Part shown: one piece after another, positions 43,827 through 52,427 of the stretch | Numbering within the stretch: the first letter of the stretch is position 1 | Layout: each line of letters begins with the position of its first letter | Position numbers and translations under genes: made by a program | Notes under the pieces: generated by a model | What the model was told of the DNA's origin: nothing | Seen by the model: only the letters and a program-made list of their open reading frames with translations | The model's database searches: none | NCBI RefSeq assembly: GCF_001465595.2 | Contig: NZ_CP013481.2 | Location: 3,038,001-3,102,000 of the forward strand | Source of the DNA: Pandoraea apista | Lineage (GTDB): Bacteria; Pseudomonadota; Gammaproteobacteria; Burkholderiales; Burkholderiaceae | DNA: 64,000 nt | Direction: 5' to 3'

Positions 43827-46484
43827 TTACGTCTGACGCACGCCACGCAGGCGATTCTGCCAGCGCGTGACAAGCTTGCTCAACAGATAGTTCGCCAGCA
43901 CCTGATAGCCGCGCAGCCCCATTGCCAGCATCTCGAAGAGCGCCTTGACCGGCTCGTCGCGAGCGCGCTCGGCGTCCCAGTCGCGCCAGGCATCGGCGCG
44001 GCCGAACGTAAATTGCACGAGGTGCTTGTCCTGCTCCGCCGTCAGCGGCAGGAACGAGAGGAACACGTCATGGCCGCGCGCACCGACCACGCTCACCGGA
44101 AATCCATATTCGTTCGCGCCGCGCGCCAGGGCGACTTGTGCTTCGCTGCCCACGCTCAGATCGATCGGCACCGGCAGTTGCAGCGCCAGACCGCCGCCCG
44201 AGAAGTCGCGTGTGTGGCACGCCAGGGCGCGTCCGTCCGGCAGATAGAGCGTGGCCGGCATGCGCATCGACACCCGGTGCGTGCGGCGTACCTGCTTCAC
44301 CTCGGTCGCCACTGCCACCGCAGCGCCCAGTACCGCCAGATTGAACGACACCCATGCCAGGTTGAAGACCAACGCTCCGGTCTCGTGCGCCGGTCCGTAG
44401 AAGTAGCGCACGATGCCCGCGAGAAAGCCCAGCACATTGAAGCCCAGCAGCACCAGATAGGGTTTGGAGATAGTCCAGTCGAAGAAGCTCTGTTCGATCA
44501 GACCGCCCTTGGCCGTCACGTTGAACTTGCCATAGCGCGGGTTGATGAACGCTACGGTTGTCGGCAGCGCCACGTACCACGCCAGCACTGCCTCGTAGAC
44601 ATCGGACCAGAACGAATGACGATACTTGCCCTGAATGCGCGAGTTGGCAATGTTCGCATGGGCAATGTGCGGCAATACGTAGGCACAGATGCTGAGCGCA
44701 GCCGCCTGCACAATGTGCAGACCGAAGAACAAGTAACAGATCGGCGCCATCAGGAAGACGATGCGCGGAATACCGTAGAAGAAGTGCAGCATGGCGCTCG
44801 CGTAACAAATGCGCTGACCGATCTTCAGACCGCGCCCCACGAACGGGTTATCGACGCGGAAAATCTGAGCCATACCGCGTGCCCAGCGAATGCGTTGCCC
44901 CACGTGTCCGGAAAGCGACTCGGTCGCCAGACCGGCGGCCTGTACGACCTTGAGGTACACCGTATTCCAGCCGCGGCGGTGCATCTTGAGCGCGGTGTGG
45001 GCATCTTCCGTCACGGTTTCGATGGCCACGCCACCGACGTCATCGAGCGCGGAACGGCGCAACACTGCGCACGAGCCGCAGAAGAACGAGGCATTCCAGA
45101 AGTCGTTACCGTCTTGCACGATGCCGTAAAACAGACGCCCTTCATTCGGCACTGCACCGCGTGTCGCGAGGTTGCGCTCGAATGGATCGTCGGAAAAGAA
45201 GTGGTGCGGCGTCTGTACGAGTGAGCAGCGTGCGTCCTTTAGGAACGCGCCCATCGTCGTTTGCAGGAACGAGCGCACGGGAATGTGATCGCAGTCGAAG
45301 ATAGCGATGAACTCGCCCTGCGTCTTACCGAGTGCGTGGTTGATATTGCCCGCCTTGGCATGCCGGTTATCGGGGCGAGTCACATAGTGCACCCCCGCCT
45401 GCACGGCAAATTCGCGCATTTCCTCGCGCCGGCCATCGTCGAGCAAGTAAATGTTGAGCTTCTCGGGCGGCCAGTCGATCCCGCAGGCGGCATAGACGGT
45501 CGGGCGTACGACATCGAGCCCCTCGTTGTACGTTGGAATATAGATATCGACGCTCGGCCACTCCCGCGTGTCGGGCGGCAGCGGCGTAATGCGACGGTGC
45601 AACGGCCAGACCGTCTGAACGTAGCCGAACAGCAGGATCAACCAGGTGTACACCTCGGCAGCGACAAGGGTGTAACCGGCCACGGCTTCGGCCGTAGTAT
45701 CGAATGCCAGCGACTGGGTGAGGCGCCACCACACGTAACGGATCGTCGAAATCAGCGACAGGCCGATCAACACGAGTACGGAATACTGGCTGTCGAGACG
45801 ACGGAACACCAGCGCGAGGGTGAGCGTGCAAATCGAGAAGAGTAGTTGCTCGAAAGGCTCGAACGGCGTGGTCACAATCCAGAACACGCCGGCCAGGCCG
45901 AGCACAGCGACAACGGCGGACGTCACACGCCACCGCATCACCCGTTCGAGCTGCTTGTCGAAGCGGTGCGCGAGCTGAGCAGGCGTATCGGGCGGAATGC
46001 CGAAGAGGCTCTGCACCAGCCACAGCCGCAAGCGTTCGTTGCAGTGCCGGAACGCGAGCCACGCCGTGTAGGGCGGAAACGCGGGACGACGGTCGGCCCG
46101 GCGCCAGAACAGCGCGCCCAGGACCTGCCCGAAGCTTGCATCGGCCGGCACATCGATACGACGCGTGACACGCTCGTTGAGCCATGCGAACGCACGGCCC
46201 GGATAATCGGGCCGGCCCCGCCGCGCCGGCTGGAACAGCAGGCGTAACCACCAGTCTCGCCACTGGTCGATCTGGCGCACGTCGAGCCGCATCGCCAGAT
46301 GCGCCACCCCATGATCGCCCGCTCGCGAGATCCACAGCCGGTGACGGGGCGAGCGCACTGTCGCGGCCAGCATCCACTGAACGAGACTCGGCGGGCGTCC
46401 GTCCGGTCGTCGGGGCATCTCGAGACGCACCACCAGCGTTTCGCGCCCGAGCCGATAAAGAGAGCGTAGCGCGTCGCTGATCAT
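43827..46484 (-). CDS. bcsA: Cellulose synthase catalytic subunit (UDP-forming)
   Basis: 885 residues from ATG 46484 (GGAGGGG upstream); the start overlaps the bcsQ stop (ATGA). It polymerises UDP-glucose and threads the chain through the inner membrane. Several helices precede the GT2 domain, whose substrate motifs are IFDCDHIPV (DxD, about residue 395), VTEDAHTAL (TED, about 492) and GQRIRWARGM (QxxRW, about 530). The C-terminal PilZ domain has VRRTHRVSMRMPATLYL (RxxxR) and TRDFSGGGLALQL, so it binds cyclic di-GMP. The length is close to E. coli BcsA. An N-terminal stretch of about 130 residues precedes the first helices, as in enteric BcsA. Confidence 0.96.
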   Translation of the reverse strand: MISDALRSLYRLGRETLVVRLEMPRRPDGRPPSLVQWMLAATVRSPRHRLWISRAGDHGVAHLAMRLDVRQIDQWRDWWLRLLFQPARRGRPDYPGRAFAWLNERVTRRIDVPADASFGQVLGALFWRRADRRPAFPPYTAWLAFRHCNERLRLWLVQSLFGIPPDTPAQLAHRFDKQLERVMRWRVTSAVVAVLGLAGVFWIVTTPFEPFEQLLFSICTLTLALVFRRLDSQYSVLVLIGLSLISTIRYVWWRLTQSLAFDTTAEAVAGYTLVAAEVYTWLILLFGYVQTVWPLHRRITPLPPDTREWPSVDIYIPTYNEGLDVVRPTVYAACGIDWPPEKLNIYLLDDGRREEMREFAVQAGVHYVTRPDNRHAKAGNINHALGKTQGEFIAIFDCDHIPVRSFLQTTMGAFLKDARCSLVQTPHHFFSDDPFERNLATRGAVPNEGRLFYGIVQDGNDFWNASFFCGSCAVLRRSALDDVGGVAIETVTEDAHTALKMHRRGWNTVYLKVVQAAGLATESLSGHVGQRIRWARGMAQIFRVDNPFVGRGLKIGQRICYASAMLHFFYGIPRIVFLMAPICYLFFGLHIVQAAALSICAYVLPHIAHANIANSRIQGKYRHSFWSDVYEAVLAWYVALPTTVAFINPRYGKFNVTAKGGLIEQSFFDWTISKPYLVLLGFNVLGFLAGIVRYFYGPAHETGALVFNLAWVSFNLAVLGAAVAVATEVKQVRRTHRVSMRMPATLYLPDGRALACHTRDFSGGGLALQLPVPIDLSVGSEAQVALARGANEYGFPVSVVGARGHDVFLSFLPLTAEQDKHLVQFTFGRADAWRDWDAERARDEPVKALFEMLAMGLRGYQVLANYLLSKLVTRWQNRLRGVRQT

Positions 46485-47257
46485 GTGTCGCCCCTCCCCG
46501 CGCCATCCATAGCGTCGCCGGGGGTTGTCGCGCGCAGTAGCCACGCCGTCAGATGGACGAAATCGAGTGCCGCCTGTGAACCGGGGCCGGCAACAGACAA
46601 CGTCTGTCCGCTTGCCGCCGCCGTACCGACAGCGTCGTCGCGATGAATACGCAGCGGCACGACGGCCTCGCCCCCTCGCGCTTGCATCAGGTGCAAAATA
46701 TCGTTGTTGAGCGCGGAACTGGCCGCGGCCAGATTCGGCACCATCTGGAGCCCGCGGCCAGCGCCGGCCGCGATCAGATCAGGCTGCGTGACGTAGCCAG
46801 TGGACGTCACGGGCAGCACACCCAATACCAGGTCGGCTGCCGCGATCGCCGCTTGCGCCAGCACATCGGGCAAGCGTTGCGTGTCGATGAGTACCCGTGT
46901 GCCCGCCGCCAGCCCGAGCGCGTTGAGCTGACGTCGCAAGCCTCCGATGTCTTGCCGCAGCCACTGGCCAAGCGAGGCCAACGTTACCGCGTCGGTACGG
47001 CCGGCGGGCAGCAGCGGCACGCCTGCGGGGGTGTCGCACAACACACTGCGCCAATTGTCCGGCGCGACCCCTGGCGTCAGCACACCTTTGCCGCACGTAT
47101 CTCTCAGCCCGAGCAGTGCGCCGATGCTGTTCTGCGCGTCGAGTTCCAGCACCGCGACCGGATGCGAGGCATGTGCCAATTGCGTAGCCAGATGCGCAGT
47201 GACAGTGCTGCGGCCGGCTCCTCCTGCGCTGGAGACAACGGCGATGAGCGTCAGCAT
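46481..47257 (-). CDS. bcsQ: Cellulose biosynthesis protein BcsQ (ParA/MinD-like)
   Basis: 258 residues. MinD-like ATPase fold needed to place the cellulose complex at the pole in E. coli. The nucleotide loop is VSSAGGAGRSTVTAHLA: Arg replaces the usual Lys and the signature Lys is missing, as in E. coli BcsQ, which also lacks it. The C-terminal PLRIHRDDAVG block is diagnostic of BcsQ. It overlaps bcsA (ATGA) and lies 77 bp after bcsC. Confidence 0.9.
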   Translation of the reverse strand: MLTLIAVVSSAGGAGRSTVTAHLATQLAHASHPVAVLELDAQNSIGALLGLRDTCGKGVLTPGVAPDNWRSVLCDTPAGVPLLPAGRTDAVTLASLGQWLRQDIGGLRRQLNALGLAAGTRVLIDTQRLPDVLAQAAIAAADLVLGVLPVTSTGYVTQPDLIAAGAGRGLQMVPNLAAASSALNNDILHLMQARGGEAVVPLRIHRDDAVGTAAASGQTLSVAGPGSQAALDFVHLTAWLLRATTPGDAMDGAGRGDT

Positions 47258-47334
47258 GTGACCTCCCCGGCCGCATCGTCGAATGTGGCGGTAACCGCAA
47301 AGGTGTGAGCGAAATCGACACGAGCGCTCATGGG

Positions 47335-50300
47335 TCAGTAACTCCAGATCGGTTTTACCGGCGAAGGCGGCATCGGCACATCACCGCGCCGGGCGTCGAA
47401 GTGATAACGCAAGTAGACAAGGAAGCGATTCGGCGCGTAGTAGTCGGAGCGCTCGAACTGCACCTGACCGCCGATGACCCAATGACGATCGACCCAGTAC
47501 TCAGCACGTCCGAGTATCGAGAAACCGACACCGAAGCCGCCGCCGGAACCGTACGTCAGATTGCCGCTGGCCGCTTGCAGTGCACCATCCGTCGGGAAAT
47601 ACGGCATGGACTTTTCCTGACTCTGAGAGAACGACACCGAGCCGCGCAAGTAATACGACCAGCGCTGCATGCGTCCGTACCACTCCAGTGGCAGTGTCAG
47701 CGAAACATAAGTTTGCGGGCTGTAGTACCCGCCGTGTCCGTAAGTGTAGAAGCGCTCGTTCTGCGCAAAGCTGTCGAAGAACAGCGTGAGCCCTGTATTC
47801 AGTCTCATGTCGCGCTTGTAGATCAGCGGCAGATCCACCCCCGCGCGCGCCGACACCTCGGAGTTGTTCAGCACATTCTCGCCCGTGAGCCGCGCCACGC
47901 TCGCTTCGGCAAATATGCCCCACTTGGCGAAATCGCGCGACGCATGAAACGTAATCGCATCGCGCCGCACGCCGCCCCATTTACCGTCACCGAATATCTC
48001 GGGCAACGGCAGATAAGCGCCGGCGTATGACACCATGCTGCCGGTCATCGGCCTGCGAGAGGCGTCAACCCAGTAGTTGTAGCGTCCGAGATTGCCGAAC
48101 AGTCGAACCCCACCGGTCACGTAAGAAATGGGAAAACCGATGGGCGTATGGCCGATGTCGGCGCGAATCCAGTCGTTTTCGTACCCAAGCATGAGCGCCT
48201 GGCCGTGCGCCTTTTGACGCTTCGTGCCGTAGTCGCCCTGCACGCCGGGATTCGCCGCCCGGAACGCCGGTACGTTGAGGAACGGTAGCGTGCCGAACTC
48301 CGACGTGCCATTCAACGGCAAGTCGCCGGAATCTGCGCTGACGTAATCCGTCTGGGCGAATACGTGACCGTCGTAACCGAGGGCATATTGGCCGTACACA
48401 GGCACCGCGCGCGCGTTGAACATCGAGATGCCGCCATCGCCCTTCTTCTGATCGATTTCGTAGCCCGCCGCAACGTAGCTATTGCGACGCGATTCCAGCG
48501 AGTCGATCGCCGATTCGGCGGACGTCATGCCGTCGTAGCCCGGCAGCGCGCCCTGCACGATCTCTTCCTTGCGCGCCTGGTCGTACCATTCCTTCGCCTC
48601 GTTGTAATGGCGCTGGGACTGCGCGATACGGCCGCGCTGCACGGTCACGGCGGACGTCTCGGGGAACTGGGCACGCAGCTTGTCATTCAGGGCGATGGCC
48701 TCGTCGAAGCGCTCCATCGAGGTGAGCCGCCGCACGACCGCGAGCTGGGTCCACACGTCGTCCGGCGGGGCCTCGGCCAGTGCGCGATCCAGCTCGCGGT
48801 TGGCGGCCTCGTCGTCCTGCATCTCGTACAGCACGCGCACGAGCGACAAGCGTGCGTCCTGATCGTTCGGGTCCTGCCGGATTTGCGCTTCGGCGATCTT
48901 GCGCGCGTCGTCATAGCGGCGTTCGTCAAAATAAATGTCGCCCAACGTCGACATCGCGCGCTTGTCGGGCGGTTGACGCGAAAGCAGTGGATCGAGCTTC
49001 TCGCGCGCGGTCGTGAAGTCGCCCAGCGCCCGCGCCCGATCGGCCTGACGCAGCGCCAGCCGGTCTTGCAAATCCTGCCATTCGTCGCGCTGATCCGCCC
49101 CGAGCGTGGCCGGATCGATGCCCGCGAGGAACGTGCCGAGTTCAGCGTCGCGCTCCGCCGTATTGAGCAATTCCGCGTAGCGCAGTTGCGCGTCAGGCTG
49201 CGGTTTGTCCGCGTGAGCGGCAAGCCAGTCGCGCATCAGGGCGAGGCCCTGCACCGGCTGCCCCGCCGACACACGCGCACGCGCCACTTCGCCGATCAGT
49301 TCCGGATCGTCGCCCGCCATCGCCAGCGCCTCGCGGTAGTGCTGCTCGCTTTGCGCGTCGTCCCCGATAGCGTGCGCTTCGCGCGCCTGACGAGCCACGT
49401 CTCGAATCGCGAGCGTCGTTCGCATACGCTGGATCGACGGCGTGACGTTGGCCGCCGGAATCTGGGCGAGCGACGCCCGTGCGCCAACCTCGTCGTCGAT
49501 CACGTTCAGGTAGATGGCCTGCGCGTAGAGCATCTGCGCACGGTCGTCGGGCTCGAGGGGCTGCCGCATGCCTTCGGCCATCACGTCACGACCAATTTGC
49601 GGCAGGCGCAGCTTCCGATAGAGACTCGCGAGCGAATAGCGTGTCCATGCGTTGCCCGGATCGAGTGCGACGGCCCGTTCCAGCGCTGCGAGCGCCGGGC
49701 CGTTGTGACCTTCGGCAATCTCGCGCTCCGCGTCGTCGGACAAAGCCGCGGCCTCTGCCTTGTCGAAGCGGGCCTTGTCCTGCGGGAAGCGACGGCGCAG
49801 GTCGCCGAGCAAGCTCGCGAGTTCCGTGCGACGCTGCTCACGCGAATACAAGGTGATCATGCCCCGCAGGGCCGTGTCGTTGTCCGGTTCGATCTTGAGC
49901 GCCTGTTGGAAGAGGCGCTCCGCATCGTCGTTGCGCTTGGCGTCCAGCGCGATATCGCCCAATAGCGCCAGTCCATCGGGGTTGCGCGGATCGATCGCAA
50001 GCGCGCTTCGCACCCGCCGGTCGGCCTCATCGAGGCGCCCCGCATCGCGCGCAGCACGCGCCTCCGACATTGCGCCCCAGAATTGCGATGTCCGCAGCAG
50101 TGAACGCCATTTGCCGGCGTTGTCCGGGTCCTTGCGTAACGCCTGCGCGAACAGTGCCTGCGCGCCCTCATGATCGCCCTGCCGCATTTTCACCAGCCCC
50201 AGCGAGCCCAGCAGCTCGCCGTCGTTGGGACGCTTGGCGCGTGCCGCGTCGAGGGACTTCTCGGCGTCGCCGAGCCGCCCCTGATCGAGCGCCCGGATGC

Positions 50301-51228
50301 CAGCCTGCCGTGCCTTGTACGCCGGATCGTTGAGCATGCGCGCACGGGCGGCCTGTTGTGCGTTCAGCTTGTCATAGGCCGCGCGAATATCGGCGTCGTT
50401 CGGCGCCAGCGCGAGATAGCGTTGATACAGCGGCAGCCACGCGAGATTGCCGTCCGCCTTGGACAGCCCTTTCTGCCACAGGGGCAGCAAGGCGTTCATG
50501 TCGGCGTTAGGCCGTGCCGCGAGTTCCGCCACCATGCGCGTACCCGCGAGCCGGCTCGACGGCCGGTCGATCATCAACTCTGCCAACGCCTGCGACGCCC
50601 GCGTGTCCTCCGGCGACACCTTCGCCAGATTCGCCAGTCCCTGCTGTGCCGCCGGCCAGCCGTTGGTGGCGTTCGCCTGCGCGCGGTAGTACTCCACGCC
50701 AAGATTGCCGGTGGGAGGGCCGTCGGGAAAGAGTGCCTTGTATTCGGTGAACGCGGCGTCGGCCTGTCCGCTGCGCTGAAGCAGACGGGCGCGCGCAATG
50801 CGGGATTTGTCGACGGTGTTGATGCGGATCACATCGGCCAGCGCTTTCGTCGCCGGGGCGTTCGGATAGCGGGCACGCAGCGTCTGCAATGCCTTGTTCG
50901 CCTGCTGCGGATGGTTCTCCTCGATCTCGATCTGTCCGAGCAGCGAGAGGGCATCCGGTTGATCCGGTTGCACCAGCAGCGCCTTCTCCAACGCGGAACG
51001 CGCCAGATCATTGCGATAGCGCGCATGCCAGAGCGTCGCGCTCGCGAGCAGATTGCTGACGTCGCGATTCGGTGCCACAGCATTGACCCTGGCGTTTGCG
51101 CCGCCTGCATTCCCAGCGTCAGGGGCGTTGGGCGGAGGCGCCGCGCGCACAGGTGCGCCACCTGCGGCCATCAGCAGGCACGTCGCGCAGGCGGAACGGA
51201 TCAGCGTGTCGCGCAAGCCGCCTCCCAT
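47335..51228 (-). CDS. bcsC: Cellulose synthase subunit BcsC (outer-membrane exporter)
   Basis: 1297 residues. A signal peptide (SACATCLLMAAGGAPVRAAP) is followed by about 900 residues of tetratricopeptide repeats that span the periplasm and bind peptidoglycan or cellulose, such as DALSLLGQIEIEENHPQQAN and GLALLGDIALDAKRNDDAER. The BCSC C-terminal beta-barrel of about 330 residues has strands like GTSEFGTLPFLNVPAF and ends YLRYHFDARRGDVPMPPSPV. The start is ATG 51228, inside the end of bcsZ (28-bp overlap). A TTG at 51216, four bases after GGGAGG, is an alternative. Confidence 0.94.
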   Translation of the reverse strand: MGGGLRDTLIRSACATCLLMAAGGAPVRAAPPPNAPDAGNAGGANARVNAVAPNRDVSNLLASATLWHARYRNDLARSALEKALLVQPDQPDALSLLGQIEIEENHPQQANKALQTLRARYPNAPATKALADVIRINTVDKSRIARARLLQRSGQADAAFTEYKALFPDGPPTGNLGVEYYRAQANATNGWPAAQQGLANLAKVSPEDTRASQALAELMIDRPSSRLAGTRMVAELAARPNADMNALLPLWQKGLSKADGNLAWLPLYQRYLALAPNDADIRAAYDKLNAQQAARARMLNDPAYKARQAGIRALDQGRLGDAEKSLDAARAKRPNDGELLGSLGLVKMRQGDHEGAQALFAQALRKDPDNAGKWRSLLRTSQFWGAMSEARAARDAGRLDEADRRVRSALAIDPRNPDGLALLGDIALDAKRNDDAERLFQQALKIEPDNDTALRGMITLYSREQRRTELASLLGDLRRRFPQDKARFDKAEAAALSDDAEREIAEGHNGPALAALERAVALDPGNAWTRYSLASLYRKLRLPQIGRDVMAEGMRQPLEPDDRAQMLYAQAIYLNVIDDEVGARASLAQIPAANVTPSIQRMRTTLAIRDVARQAREAHAIGDDAQSEQHYREALAMAGDDPELIGEVARARVSAGQPVQGLALMRDWLAAHADKPQPDAQLRYAELLNTAERDAELGTFLAGIDPATLGADQRDEWQDLQDRLALRQADRARALGDFTTAREKLDPLLSRQPPDKRAMSTLGDIYFDERRYDDARKIAEAQIRQDPNDQDARLSLVRVLYEMQDDEAANRELDRALAEAPPDDVWTQLAVVRRLTSMERFDEAIALNDKLRAQFPETSAVTVQRGRIAQSQRHYNEAKEWYDQARKEEIVQGALPGYDGMTSAESAIDSLESRRNSYVAAGYEIDQKKGDGGISMFNARAVPVYGQYALGYDGHVFAQTDYVSADSGDLPLNGTSEFGTLPFLNVPAFRAANPGVQGDYGTKRQKAHGQALMLGYENDWIRADIGHTPIGFPISYVTGGVRLFGNLGRYNYWVDASRRPMTGSMVSYAGAYLPLPEIFGDGKWGGVRRDAITFHASRDFAKWGIFAEASVARLTGENVLNNSEVSARAGVDLPLIYKRDMRLNTGLTLFFDSFAQNERFYTYGHGGYYSPQTYVSLTLPLEWYGRMQRWSYYLRGSVSFSQSQEKSMPYFPTDGALQAASGNLTYGSGGGFGVGFSILGRAEYWVDRHWVIGGQVQFERSDYYAPNRFLVYLRYHFDARRGDVPMPPSPVKPIWSY

Positions 51229-52427
51229 GACACATGCAACGCGCCGTCGGCGGCGAAACGGAAGTGTCCCTCCTGCCAGCCCAGACCGAACAGCGAAAGT
51301 ACCGAGCTGTAATAGCCCGGCGCCGATTGCGCATCGAGCGAGCGGGCGCGGACCACCTGTCTCTGCGCGAGCGCCGTATCGCCAACCGCCTGAAGCAGCG
51401 GGACCAGCGCCGCCGAGAACCCCGCCCCCCCGTCCTGATTGGCGGTACCGTCACGGGTATTGACCCGCTCGGGCGGGGCACCGTGGGCTGCCACATATTT
51501 CAACATGCCGTCGAAGGTGTGCCGAAGCGCGTGAAAATCCTCGCCTTCGGGTGCGAGCATGCCGGCCCAGAGGTAGACGCGAATCGCGTTGTAACTACCT
51601 TCGCCCTGCGTGTCGGGATCGATCTCGAAGCCACGGCCTGCCCGGTACATCGTCCATTCGGGGGCGAATCCCAGCGGCGGCGCGCTCAGCGTGATCTGCT
51701 TGAGCGACGACGCAATGAGTTGTCCCCAGCCGCTCTCAGGGAAGCGCCCCGCCAGACGCCGCACCACCTGCATCGGCACATAGCTGGGATTAAGCCGCCA
51801 CAAATCCTTGGCCGGATGAAAACCCACGGGCGCCGGAAGCAACGTGCGGCCAAGGCCGGGGACGAAATCGGTCTCCTCCGATGCGATACGCCGGGCCACG
51901 AGCGCGCCGAGCGCGGTGTAGCGTCGCACATTCCAGAGGCGTCCCGCTTCGCCCAGCGCGTAGGCGATCCACATATCGGCGTCGCTCGCCGGGTTGCTGT
52001 CGAGCACGGCCCACTGTGCGTCGTCCTTTTTCCCCCAGAGCCACGCCGGGAGATGGGCAGTGAGATCGCCCTGCGCCAGATTGTTGATCGTCCAGTCGAG
52101 CACCTTGTCGAACGTGGCCCGGTCGTTGGCAATCAGCGCGAAGGTCAACGCGTAAGCCTGACCTTCCGACACCGTGCGCTGATCGCTCATGCTGTGATCG
52201 ATCACACGCCCGTCGTGACTCAGGAACGCCGCTTTGAAGCGTGTCCAGTCGGGCCAGTCGACGGGCGCGCACCCGCGGTCGCCCGTGGCAGGCGCGGAGG
52301 CTGCGGAGGCTGCTGATACGGCCTTCGCCGGCGACGTCAGGCTCGCAACTACCGGCGCCGCGCTGCACGCAGCGAGCGCGCGCAACACGGCACGACGGCG
52401 CCGGCCGTAAACATCGGCGCGCTTCAC
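51201..52427 (-). CDS. bcsZ: Periplasmic endo-1,4-beta-glucanase (GH8)
   Basis: 408 residues, beginning with GTG at 52427 directly after the bcsB stop (TAAGTG), with TGGAGAAG as the ribosome-binding site. It cuts misaligned cellulose chains during export. A signal region (AVLRALAACSAAPVVASLTS) precedes the GH8 fold. The catalytic Glu lies in RTVSEGQAYALTFALIANDR and the Asp in NPASDADMWIAYALGEA. QGEGSYNAIRVYLWAGM and NPSYVPMQVVR are also typical of BcsZ. The gene overlaps bcsC by 28 bp. Confidence 0.94.
   Translation of the reverse strand: MKRADVYGRRRRAVLRALAACSAAPVVASLTSPAKAVSAASAASAPATGDRGCAPVDWPDWTRFKAAFLSHDGRVIDHSMSDQRTVSEGQAYALTFALIANDRATFDKVLDWTINNLAQGDLTAHLPAWLWGKKDDAQWAVLDSNPASDADMWIAYALGEAGRLWNVRRYTALGALVARRIASEETDFVPGLGRTLLPAPVGFHPAKDLWRLNPSYVPMQVVRRLAGRFPESGWGQLIASSLKQITLSAPPLGFAPEWTMYRAGRGFEIDPDTQGEGSYNAIRVYLWAGMLAPEGEDFHALRHTFDGMLKYVAAHGAPPERVNTRDGTANQDGGAGFSAALVPLLQAVGDTALAQRQVVRARSLDAQSAPGYYSSVLSLFGLGWQEGHFRFAADGALHVSWEAACATR

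Noticed and set aside
43755..45224. 489-codon plus-strand open frame opposite bcsA
   Set aside because: No recognisable motif, no ribosome-binding site, and fully inside a strongly supported gene.
48364..49965. 533-codon plus-strand open frame opposite bcsC
   Set aside because: The protein is His/Arg-rich without domains; the TPR frame on the other strand explains the sequence.
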